The notes: generated from the letters alone by a model not told the origin. Positions 24,447-33,145 are shown, numbered from the stretch's first letter. The stretch: 64,000 bases of DNA from JACKAQ01 sp020634975 [NCBI: Calditrichia bacterium] (GCA_020634975.1 JACKAQ010000001.1:1364001-1428000), one strand, 5' to 3'. Numbers and translations: made by a program.

Positions 24447-26593
24447 AGATTTATAGACCTGATGATTATGATTGGATTGTGACAAAAAAGACTAAACCGG
24501 TTCGCGTATCCATCATACTAACTCAGAATAGACCTGATGATTACGATAGGATTGTGACCTTGATATAGTCGATTCTTGTCTTCCACCGTGACCTCACAGA
24601 ATAGACCTGATGATTACGATAGGATTCATGAGGCGCATCCATGCCCCTCACCCTGCGGGCTCGCACCAGAGGTGCAAGTGCAAATCCGCTATCCTGTTGA
24701 AAACCCCTTCGGGGCGGATTTGTGTGGCTGACAGCTGATTGCTGATTACTGAACGCTTATTCGACCTGATGATTACGATAGGATTGTGACAAATCAAGTG
24801 CACCCATTATCGTGCAGGCGAGTTGTTATCTCAGAATAGACCTGATGATTACGATAGGATTGTGACTCATTGATAATTGTCACTCCGTCTGCGGAAAGGG
24901 CGGTCTCAGAATAGACCTGATGATTACGATAGGATTGTGACAGTGCTTCGTCTGCGGGTAATCAAACCGGCTTTTCCTTAGACTCAGAATAGACCTGATG
25001 ATTACGATAGGATTGTGACCTCGCCAGAACCGCCGCAAAGCCGGTTGCAAGCTGGTCGTCTCAGAATAGACCTGATGATTACGATAGGATTGTGACCATT
25101 CATTCGCCGTATGCCACCAAAGCAAATCCGGGAACTCAGAATAGACCTGATGATTACGATAGGATTCATGAGGCACTTCCTGTGCCTCACCCTGCGAGGC
25201 TCGCACCTGCGGTGCAAGTGCAAATCCGCTCTCCTGCGGATTTGTGTGCCTGAAAGCTGACGGCTGATGGCTGAACACTATTTCGACCTGATGATTACGA
25301 TAGGATTGTGACTAGACACAAAAACTCCCATTAAAACGGATACAACAGATTTCTCAGAATAGACCTGATGATTACGATAGGATTGTGACAGCTGTGACCG
25401 TTTTCCGAATAAGCGTTTGTTACAAATTCTCTCAGAATAGACCTGATGATTACGATAGGATTGTGACACCTCCTTTCATTTGTTTTATTGAACTATAATG
25501 AGTTAATAACTCAGAATAGACCTGATGATTACGATAGGATTCATGAGGCACTTCCGTGTGCCTCACCCTTCGGGCTCGCACCTGCGGTGCAAGTGCAAAT
25601 CCGCTCTCCTGCGGATTTGTGTGGCTAACAGCTAAATAGCTAACGACTAATAGCTGCCCCTCAGAATAGACCTGATGATTACGATAGGATTCATGAGGCG
25701 CATCCATGCACCTCACCCTGCGGGCTCGCACCTGCGGTGCAAGTGCAAATCCGCTATCCTGTTGAAAACTGGGGCGGATTTGTGTGGCTGACAGCTGATT
25801 GCTGATTACTGAACGCTTATTCGACCTGATGATTACGATAGGATTGTCAAATCAAGCACCCATTATCGTGCAGGCGAGTTGTTATCTCAGAATAGACCTG
25901 ATGATTACGATAGGATTGTGACTTTGTGACTATCTCAGAATAGACCTAGGATTGCAGCGTTTACGTTGCGGGTGCACCCAAACCGCTTTCTCTCAGAATA
26001 GACCTGATGATTACGATAGGATTGTGACATCTTTCTGCCAACCTTCATCTATCAATCTCTTTATCTTGGCTCAGAATAGACCTGATGATTACGATAGGAT
26101 TCATGAGGCGCTTCCATGCCTCCTCACCCTGCGGGCTCGCACCTGCGGTGCAAGTGAAAATCCGCTCTCCTGCGGATTTGTGTGGCTGATTGACGGCTGA
26201 TGCTGATTCGACCTGATGATTACGATAGGATTGTGACTAGACACAAAAACTCCCATTAAAACGGATACAACAGATTTCTCAGAATAGACCTGATGATTAC
26301 GATAGGATTGTGACAGCTGTGACCGTTTTCCGAATAAGCGTTTGTTACAAATTCTCTCAGAATAGACCTGATGATTACGATAGGATTGTGACACCTCCTT
26401 TCATTTGTTTTATTGAACTATAATGAGTTAATAACCAGAATAGACCTGATGATTACGATAGGATTCATGAGGCGCATCCATGCACCTCACCCTTCGGGCT
26501 CGCACCTGTGGTGCAAGTGCAAATCCGCTCTCCTGCGGATTTGTGTGGCTAAAAACCAACAGCTAATCGCTAATAACCATTGGTGCTAGTTTT

Positions 26594-27405
26594 TCATAAG
26601 TTGAACTCAGCAATAGATAAAGGTATAAAGCCACATTCATCGGGATTCAATCCATCCCATTGAGCGATAGGATTGTGAATGCTGGCTATTCGTTTGCACC
26701 CATGGCTTTCTCAGAATAGACATTTACGAAATAATCCCATTTTCGGTGCATTACTTTTTTAAAATGACAGACTAAAGTGAGCATGGAGAATACCGTTTCA
26801 ATGAGCATTCGCTGATTCCATCGCCCCCGTTGACATATTTTCAAGTTGTCGGGATCGCCTTCTTTTGCATGAAAATGCTGATCGGCAAAGATAATCATAT
26901 GTTCCTGGAGCTCTTTTATTAAATGTTGGAATACCGTATCATGGACATTGGCAGTATCACAATCCCAGGCGGAGATCAATCCGAACTGGTTTATGACAAG
27001 GCAAAGTTTGCATCCAACAATCCAGCGATAATTGGATTTGCCTTTTTTGCCGATCTGTTGGTCACTTCGACCTTCACGGACGGGATGGATCAACTCAATG
27101 CCGTAAGAATCGATAATGCCGAGCACAGTGGGCTCTGCCATAAAAAAGCTGGTCAGGTGGCGGTGTCTCTTGAATAGCCGGAAAAGCCGGGTTCGTTCAG
27201 GCAGATTTGGAAAATATTCTTGCCAATCTCGTTTAATCCAGCGATAGAAAGCCCGGTTCCCAACACCCTTGATAGCAAACAAAAAAGCCAGAGTCGCTAC
27301 TTCACTGGGATAAAACGATGATAATGGGTGTTTCTGTATCTTATTTTCAATCATTGTATCATCAATACGAGAAAATAGCTCGGTTACAAAAGTGATTGTG
27401 TTCAT
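26594..27405 (-). pseudogene. IS982-family transposase interrupted by a CRISPR fragment
   Basis: Reads from ATG 27405 (MNTITFVTELFSRIDDTMIE), through the DDE core (GIIDSYGIELIHPV, FADQHFHAKEGD, RMLIETVFSMLTLVCHFKKV), to HRKWDYFVN. It then enters CRISPR-derived codons (VYSEKAMGAN) and stops at 26686. The authentic C-terminus is still present further left: IAQWDGLNPDECGFIPLS, then IAEFNL and a TGA at 26594-26596, the normal IS982 ending. About 11 codons of the original seem to have been replaced by the 57-base insert. The truncated protein keeps the catalytic E, so residual activity cannot be excluded. Confidence 0.85.
26665..26721 (+). other. Repeat-spacer-repeat fragment captured inside the IS982 transposase gene
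   Basis: CGATAGGATTGTGA (26665-26678, 3' part of the CRISPR repeat, missing its last C), a 31-nt spacer-like stretch (26679-26709, starting ATGCTGGCTATTCG) and CTCAGAATAGAC (26710-26721, 5' part of the repeat). The left and right sides are transposase coding sequence. The extent resembles a processed crRNA: handle, spacer and start of the next repeat. Confidence 0.8.
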
Positions 27406-30400
27406 GCGGTATCTCCTTAATTAATAAAGGCTTATTAACTAAGATACAGATACCGCGTGACTTTTTCAAAAACTAGCACCAATGGTTAATAGCTGCCCTT
27501 CAGAATAGACCTGATGATTACGATAGGATTCATGAGGCGCATCCATGCACCTCACCCTTCGGGCTCGCACCTGTGGTGCAAGTGCAAATCCGCTCTCCTG
27601 CGGATTTGTGTGGCTGATTACTGATGGCTGATAGCTGGTTAGACCTGATGATTACGATAGGATTGTGACGGCATTCCAGCCCGCCACCTGCCGACTTGCG
27701 TTGTATCGCCATCTCAGAATAGACCTGATGATTACGATAGGATTGTGACCTTAACCCCGCGCAATTCTTTCGAGCTTTCGCTCTACGTCCCTCAGAATAG
27801 ACCTGATGATTACGATAGGATTGTGACAAACTAAAATCTCCGTTTTCGGCATCGGTAAAGTTTACTCAGAATAGACCTGATGATTACGATAGGATTGTGA
27901 CCCAGAAGGCACCCATCATGATCCCGGCGATGAGCGCAACGCCTCAGAATAGACCTGATGATTACGATTGGATTCATGAGGCGCATCCATGCACCTCACC
28001 CTGCGGGCTCGCACCTGCGGTGCAAGTGCAAATCCGCTATCCTGCGGATTTGTGTGCCTGAAAGCTGAATGCTGATGGCTGAATGCTATTTCGACCTGAT
28101 GATTACGATAGGATTGTGACACACTCGTCAGCGTCGGAGCAATCAACATATTGCGCCATCTCAGAATAGACCTGATGATTACGATAGGATTCATGAGGCG
28201 CATCCATGCACCTCACCCTGCGGGCTCGCACCTGCGGTGCAAGTGCAAATCTGCTTTCCCTGCGGATTTGTGTGGTTGAAAGCTGATGGCTGAACGCTAT
28301 TTCGACCTGATGATTACGATAGGATTGTGACGAATTTGTGAGAAATGACTCTGCTTCTTTCCCGTTCACTCTCAGAATAGACCTGATGATTACGATAGGA
28401 TTGTGACTGACACTTTTTACACCTTTTTTCCCAGCACATATTAGCTCCCTCAGAATAGACCTGATGATTACGATAGGATTGTGACGCTACTCCTTTGATT
28501 GAGATGATTGAGCATAAAACGAATCTCAGAATAGACCTGATGATTACGATAGGATTGTGACCTTTTTTCCGAAATTAATAATGTTGCCATAAAGACGAAA
28601 ACTCAGAATAGACCTGATGATTACGATAGGATTGTGACAACTCTTGCCCAACCATTGATAAGCCGGATACTTTCTGACCCTCACAATAGACCTGATGATT
28701 ACGATAGGATTCATGAGGCACTTCCGTGTGCCTCACCCTTCGGGCTCGCACCTGTGGTGCAAGTGCAAATCCGCTGTCCTGCGGATTTGTGTGGCTGAAA
28801 GCTGACTGCTGATGGCTGAACGCTATTCGACCTGATGATTACGATAGGATTGTGACTCGACTCCAGCTTTAATGGTGGCGTTGTTGCCAGCACCATTCTC
28901 AGAATAGACCTGATGATTACGATAGGATTGTGACTGCCCTTGTATTTTTCTCCTCCGTCAGTGTTCTTCTTCCCTCAGAATAGACCTGATGATTACGATA
29001 GGATTGTGACAACATTACCTTTTCCGACCCAGATTCGGAAACTAACTGACTCAGAATAGACCTGATGATTACGATAGGATTGTGACCTTTCTTCATCTTC
29101 AGTGTAGTCGATTTCGATACCCTTCGATTTGCTCAGAATAGACCTGATGATTACGATAGGATTCATGAGGCACTTCCGTATGCCTCACCCTTCGGGCTCG
29201 CACCTGCGGTGCAAGTGCAAATCCGCTATCCTGCGGATTTGTGTGGCTGATGGCTGATGGCTGATTTGACCTGATGATTACGATAGGATTGTGACTTAAC
29301 TAACACCAGGACTTGCTCCGGATTGCTCAAAAGCCCCTCAGAATAGACCTGATGATTACGATAGGATTGTGACCAGTCCGATGACCGCTATGGTGACGCC
29401 TGCTAGTACGGCGTTCTCAGAATAGACCTGATGATTACGATAGGATTGTGACAAAACCATAATTCAGCGGCGGCTTTCCAACTTCCGGGGTCTCAGAATA
29501 GACCTGATGATTACGATAGGATTCATGAAGCGCATCCATGCCCCTCACCCTGCGGGCTCGCACCTGCGGTGCAAGTGCAAATCCGCTGTCCTGCGGATTT
29601 GTGTGGCTGAAAGCTAAATAGCTAACGGCTAAAAGCTGCCCCTCAGAATAGACCTGATGATTACGATAGGATTCATGAGGCACTTCCGTGTGCCTCACCC
29701 TTCGGCTCTCGCACCTGCGGTGCAAGTGCAAATCCGCTATCCTGCGGATTTGTGTGGCTAACAACCAATAGCTAACGGCTAAAAGCTGCCCCTCAGAATA
29801 GACCTGATGATTACGATAGGATTGTGACTAATCAACTGACTCATGGGTTTGGGCGTGAGAAGCTCATGTCTCAGAATAGACCTGATGATTACGATAGGAT
29901 TGTGACATCCCTTCTATTATCGGGCACAGTGTTAATATATAAATCTCAGAATAGACCTGATGATTACGATAGGATTGTGACAGTCCGCCTTGGCTCGGCT
30001 TGCGCCTTGGCTTCCAGCGACTCAGAATAGACCTGATGATTACGATAGGATTGTGACACACCCAGATCAGCATGACTTCGTACACCCTTCCATCCTGGCT
30101 CAGAATAGACCTGATGATTACGATAGGATTGTGACTTACCACTGGGACGGAGCCCAAGTGGTTTTGTACAACTACTCAGAATAGACCTGATGATTACGAT
30201 AGGATTGTGACGCAAGCCGGTCGATGAACCCTTCCGAGTATTGGCACGGGCGCTCAGAATAGACCTGATGATTACGATAGGATTGTGACTTGTCGAGAGC
30301 GTTGAGTTTTACTGTGTAGTGTTTCTCGTCTCAGAATAGACCTGATGATTACGATAGGATTCATGAGGCACTTCCGTGTGCCTCACCCTTCGGGCTCGCA

Positions 30401-30690
30401 CCTGCGGTGCAAGTGCAAATCCGCTCTCCTGCGGATTTGTGTGGCTGAAAGCTTACTGCTGATTGCTGAATGCTATTTCGACCTGATGATTACGATAGGA
30501 TTGTAACGCTCCAGTTTCAACCTGCACCTCTAAAGATGTCAGAAGCTCAGAATAGACCTGATGATTACGATAGGATTCATGAGGCGCATCCATGCACCTC
30601 ACCCTGCGGGCTCGCACCTGCGGTTCAAGAGCAAATCCGCTCTCCTGTTGAAAACCCCTTTGAGGCGGGTTTGTGTGGCTGAAAGCTGAT

Positions 30691-31040
30691 GACATACGAT
30701 GTCCAAAATACCGATCAAACCGGGAGGATTTGACTAACGGGGATGAATATTTTTGGGGGTTATGTGTCCAAGGTGGGTGTTTTGGTGGGATTTGGAAATT
30801 TCTGTTGCAATCCATTTTCCCGTGGGTTATACTACTTGCGTCAAAACTCACGGCGGCGTCCCGCTCCGTTATGCGCTTTTTTTATGTACTGCGCTTACGA
30901 ATGCTGGATGTTGGAATCCTATTTGTATTTAATTGGCCGAGTCTCCACTTCCGGCGACGGGGTGGGCGCTTCCGTGAGGCGTGACAAGACTCGGCTTATT
31001 TTGTTTATGTCAAACTGTCAAACTCACGGAGGCATCGCGT
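30691..31040 (+). other. Gene-poor stretch between CRISPR array and HNH module, with a Y-shaped hairpin
   Basis: GCCGAGTC (30936-30943) pairs with GACTCGGC (30988-30995), followed by TTATTTTGTTT, which would work as a terminator. The enclosed bases can form two small inner stems (CCAC...GGTGG and CGCTTC...GAGGCG), giving a three-way shape. The sequence GTCAAAACTCACGGCGGC near 30839 recurs as GTCAAACTCACGGAGGC near 31015, just before the small ORF. No convincing gene. Confidence 0.4.
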
Positions 31041-31163
31041 ATGCTAAAATTATTTCTGTTGTTTCTGCTATTTATCCTTTCTTACACCAATCCACCGCAA
31101 TCCTGTGAAATTCAGCGATCGGGCTTCGACGGTCATTCAACTTCGATTGGGGAGGTTGAATGA
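31041..31163 (+). CDS. Small secreted or lipid-anchored peptide (40 aa) coupled to the HNH nuclease gene
   Basis: ATG at 31041 with CGGAGG 12-17 bases upstream. The 40 residues begin MLKLFLLFLLFILSYTNPPQ, a pure signal/membrane segment, followed by SCEIQRSGFDGHSTSIGEVE. The Cys after the hydrophobic core could be lipidated, though the lipobox is not canonical. The stop codon overlaps the ATG of the HNH gene (ATGA), so the two are translationally coupled. Function unknown; immunity-type peptide, membrane toxin or leader peptide are all possible. Confidence 0.5.
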   Translation: MLKLFLLFLLFILSYTNPPQSCEIQRSGFDGHSTSIGEVE

Positions 31164-31837
31164 ATTCGAGACAACATTTTTTCAGGTATATCAAAGACAA
31201 CGAGATCAACCCAATGTTTTTCATGTGGATGGGGTTAAAATTTCAGGATTTTGAAATGCGTTTTAAGAACCCATCCGGAAAATACCTCTGTAAAACGACT
31301 ATTCGTCATATGGCCAAACACGTGCTGAGGTTTGAATCATCGCAAGGTAGAATCAGCTTTCAGGAAGCTAAAGATAAAATCGGTAATCCTGATGACAATT
31401 TGAGCTGGGTCAAAAGCAATATACCGTTTGGGCTAACATTCACAGATGCTGACCGACTAGAGAATATTAAAGTCTATACCGTTAGTTTATCAAAATTGTT
31501 CACTGAATCCGAACGGTTCAAGCAATACCTGCAGGTGCGCAATAAGCTGTATGAAAACTTGAAAGACCTCGAAGAACAAAACAGTGCCTATCGGAAAAGG
31601 GTTTTTGACAGACGCAGCTTTCCGCCGAAATTGAAATACCTGATATTCGAACGGGATAATTTCACTTGCCAGATTTGTTTGCGAAGCAAAGAGAAGCTCA
31701 TTGAAGCTGATCTTCATCTGGAAGCAGACCATATTATCGAGTGGGAAGATGGCGGAAAAACATGTTACAAAAACGGACAGGCTGTCTGCTCTGCCTGTAA
31801 CAAGGCGAAACATGCCGCCAAAAAGGCAAGAATATAA
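31160..31837 (+). CDS. HNH endonuclease
   Basis: 225 residues. The C-terminal third carries a complete HNH/McrA-type zinc-stabilised nuclease: CQICLRSKEK (first Cys pair), LEADHIIEWEDGGKT (the H of the first strand and the catalytic region), then NGQAVCSACNKAKHAAKKA (asparagine and second Cys pair). The N-terminal two thirds (about 1-150) are helical and not recognised, perhaps for DNA binding or partner contact. A flexible RRSFPPKLKYLIFERDNF linker is standard before HNH domains. Lies between a CRISPR array and a toxin-antitoxin pair. A restriction or defence nuclease is likely, but no methylase partner is intact nearby. Confidence 0.85.
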   Translation: MNSRQHFFRYIKDNEINPMFFMWMGLKFQDFEMRFKNPSGKYLCKTTIRHMAKHVLRFESSQGRISFQEAKDKIGNPDDNLSWVKSNIPFGLTFTDADRLENIKVYTVSLSKLFTESERFKQYLQVRNKLYENLKDLEEQNSAYRKRVFDRRSFPPKLKYLIFERDNFTCQICLRSKEKLIEADLHLEADHIIEWEDGGKTCYKNGQAVCSACNKAKHAAKKARI

Positions 31838-31868
31838 CTGTTTGCCACACACCTAATTCAGCCTTGTT

Positions 31869-31900
31869 TTTTGCCAAATTTCACAGTAAATTTGGCAAAA
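31869..31900. promoter_or_regulatory. Operator of the AbrB/VapC toxin-antitoxin operon
   Basis: TTTTGCCAAATTT (31869-31881) and AAATTTGGCAAAA (31888-31900) form a perfect 13-bp inverted repeat with a 6-base centre, ending 11 bases before the antitoxin ATG. Position and symmetry fit autorepression by the antitoxin dimer. Confidence 0.65.
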
Positions 31901-31911
31901 ACGAGGATAAT

Positions 31912-32178
31912 ATGTTAACAGTCAGTTCTAAAATCGACCAGTTTGGCAGAGTGATTATTCCAAAGCAAATCAGAAAAGAAATGGACCTGAAACCGGGTGA
32001 CGGTTTTGAAATCAGAATCGAGGGTATGACACTGGTGCTCGTTCCGTATGAAATGGATAAGAAAACGCAATCTGATTTGAAGGCATTCACGGACTTGCTG
32101 CGGCTTAACAGACGGCGTGAGAAGAAAGTGGATAAATCGATAGACCTTTCTGCCCTGGCTGATGAGGTTAATGCATGA
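31912..32178 (+). CDS. AbrB/MazE-fold antitoxin
   Basis: 88 residues from ATG 31912, after GAGGATA. Swapped-hairpin DNA-binding domain at the N-terminus: VSSKIDQFGRVIIPKQIRKE followed by MDLKPGDGFEIRIEG. The C-terminal part (LLRLNRRREKKVDKSIDLSA) is the flexible segment that would wrap the toxin. Overlaps the toxin start by four bases (ATGA), as usual for such pairs. Probably binds the inverted repeat just upstream. Confidence 0.88.
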   Translation: MLTVSSKIDQFGRVIIPKQIRKEMDLKPGDGFEIRIEGMTLVLVPYEMDKKTQSDLKAFTDLLRLNRRREKKVDKSIDLSALADEVNA

Positions 32179-32582
32179 TTTATTTTGATACGGATGTGCT
32201 GGTGCATTCGGTCGTCCTCCAGACGAGAGCGGCGCAGTTGTTGGCAGTCGATACGATTCAATCCGCGATGGTTGAGGGGAAATATACGGTATCTCAGCTG
32301 GTGCTGCAGGAATTGGCTTTTGTGCTGGCCCGCATCGGTGTTGAGCCGGTTTTGATTCAGGAAAACCTGCGGTTTCACTCAAAATTCACGGAGTTCCGCA
32401 TCAGCGACTCGATTTTTGACCGGGCTGTGGCGCTTGCGGGAAAGCTTGGCTTCCGTCACATCAATGACTGCCTGCATACCGCCATCGCCGAAACCTTTTG
32501 CGAAGAGCTGGTCACTTTCAATGCAAAAGATTTCAAAAAGATCAGCGCTATGACCACCCTGAAAATCACTATCCTTGCGTGA
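32175..32582 (+). CDS. PIN-domain toxin (VapC-like ribonuclease)
   Basis: 135 residues. PIN fold acidic residues: D5 and D7 in MIYFDTDVLVHS, E in VLQELAFVL, D in GFRHINDCLHTAIAE, and a final D in LVTFNAKDFKKI. Would cleave RNA with Mg2+ and be neutralised by the AbrB-type antitoxin encoded upstream. Length and spacing are normal. No gene follows for nearly 700 bases. Confidence 0.88.
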   Translation: MIYFDTDVLVHSVVLQTRAAQLLAVDTIQSAMVEGKYTVSQLVLQELAFVLARIGVEPVLIQENLRFHSKFTEFRISDSIFDRAVALAGKLGFRHINDCLHTAIAETFCEELVTFNAKDFKKISAMTTLKITILA

Positions 32583-32680
32583 AGCGTCTTGCGATATTGA
32601 TAACTTCCTGTATTCAATCGACATATATCCCAAAAAATCGATTATAAGCGACGATCTCCGCTTGAAACATGTTCCGCGTC

Positions 32681-32719
32681 GCCAGCATAGCCGATCTCTT
32701 GCGAGAGGGCTGTGCTGGC
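32681..32719. repeat. Strong nested hairpin downstream of the toxin gene
   Basis: GCCAGCATAGCC (32681-32692) pairs with GGCTGTGCTGGC (32708-32719) with two unpaired or wobble positions, and the loop holds a second stem TCTC-TTGC-GAGA. No T-run follows. It may be a REP-like element or a structured RNA. The surrounding 32583-33088 holds no gene that I can support. Confidence 0.45.
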
Positions 32720-33088
32720 TCGTGCTGTAACGCCACACCCGTTCACCCGAGATGTGGTTTTAAGTCGTTTGGCAGGAAAGTAGCCCATAATAAACAGTCA
32801 CTATTCAAAATGAAGTCCTGACTGTTTAGCTTCGTGTTGTTTTAATTGATCACGGCTTTTTAAAACGTATGTGGTGATGAGGAAAATAATGTCAACTTTT
32901 AAGAATGATCGTTTATTTTGGGGAAGCATAATTTCCTTATCAAAACAATCAACTTACAAATAACTTACAAACATTGACATGGACACCGGTGAACAACAGA
33001 AGCTAAGTATAGATAAATTAATAAGTTGCGTTTTGACTTTCTTGAATTTTCCAAGATATTGTTTTTATTGAACTTAGCTAAATTTTTG

Positions 33089-33138
33089 ACGGACTGAAAA
33101 TCCGTGTGTCCCCAGTTCAATTCTGGGAGACGCCACCA
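33089..33138 (+). tRNA. tRNA-Phe 3' fragment (att scar, not a functional tRNA)
   Basis: Reads from the anticodon stem to the CCA end. Anticodon arm ACGGA-CTGAAAA-TCCGT with GAA anticodon; variable loop; T arm CCCAG-TTCAATT-CTGGG; acceptor strand GACGCC, discriminator A and encoded CCA. The matching 5' acceptor strand (GGCGTC) and D arm are absent upstream. Such 3' fragments mark the far end of elements integrated into a tRNA gene, with crossover in the anticodon region. Orientation places the element to the left, with the restored tRNA-Phe outside the window. Confidence 0.82.
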
Positions 33139-33145
33139 CCCTAAA

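Larger units (their letters stand above)
26576..27486 (-). mobile_element. IS982-family insertion sequence inside the CRISPR array
   Basis: 911 bp with inverted ends ACCATTGGTGCTAGTTTTT (26576) and its complement ending at 27486, and a TAATA target duplication (26571-26575, 27487-27491). It sits within the tail of one hairpin unit (the sixth). The transposase gene is on the minus strand and is interrupted by a 57-base stretch of CRISPR sequence (26665-26721). Confidence 0.9.
24447..30577 (+). CRISPR. CRISPR array of about 57 repeats of 37 nt, interrupted by hairpin units and an IS982 element
   Basis: Repeat: CTCAGAATAGACC followed by TGATGATTACGATAGGATT and then GTGAC (37 nt); spacers mostly 34-41 nt. 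Example full repeats are 24522-24558 and 29869-29905. I count about 57 copies by eye. The first copy (24447-24483) is divergent. The copy near 25936 lacks 12 internal bases, and the spacer before it is only about 11 nt. In 15 positions the spacer is replaced by a 104-136 bp hairpin-rich unit and the flanking repeats are shortened. A block of three spacers occurs twice (25285-25510 and 26210-26435). The array lies beside csm5; no cas1, cas2, cas6 or cas10 is present in the window. The repeat end GGATTGTGAC suggests crRNA transcription on the plus strand. Confidence 0.97.
24627..30690 (+). repeat. Family of 15 hairpin-rich repeat units occupying CRISPR spacer positions
   Basis: Copies: 24627-24762, 25167-25284, 25542-25659, 25692-25822, 26102-26209, 26466-26575 (continuing 27487-27500 beyond an IS), 27531-27641, 27975-28092, 28192-28303, 28712-28828, 29164-29267, 29524-29641, 29674-29791, 30362-30479, 30578-30690. 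Each begins CATGAGGC directly after a repeat cut at GGATT. Successive hairpins: TGAGGCAC-TTCCGT-GTGCCTCA (alternative TGAGGCGCATCCATGCACCTCA, with matching changes on both sides), CCCTTCGGG or CCCTGCGGG, GCACCTGCGGTGC, and AAATCCGCTCTCCTGCGGATTT. A tail of AGCTGA or AGCTAA steps follows. About ten tails run directly into GACCTGATG (repeat lacking its first nine bases); four (25542, 26466, 29524, 29674) are followed by the intact or nearly intact next repeat. Not CRISPR-derived; resembles a REP/MITE-type element or a structured RNA. Confidence 0.85.

Noticed and set aside
24447-30577. Diversity-generating retroelement or tandem satellite instead of CRISPR
   Set aside because: Repeats are constant with unique 34-41-nt intervals and lie beside csm5, so CRISPR fits; no reverse transcriptase is present.
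24880-30851. Many open frames with repeated Ser-Tyr-Arg-Asn-His-Gln-Val-Tyr-Ser-Glu or Asn-Pro-Ile-Val-Ile-Ile-Arg-Ser motifs
   Set aside because: They are translations of the CRISPR repeat and the hairpin units, with no start context; not proteins.
30673-30984. Open frame of 103 codons after the CRISPR array
   Set aside because: Begins in a hairpin unit, has no ribosome site, and runs through the terminator-like structure.
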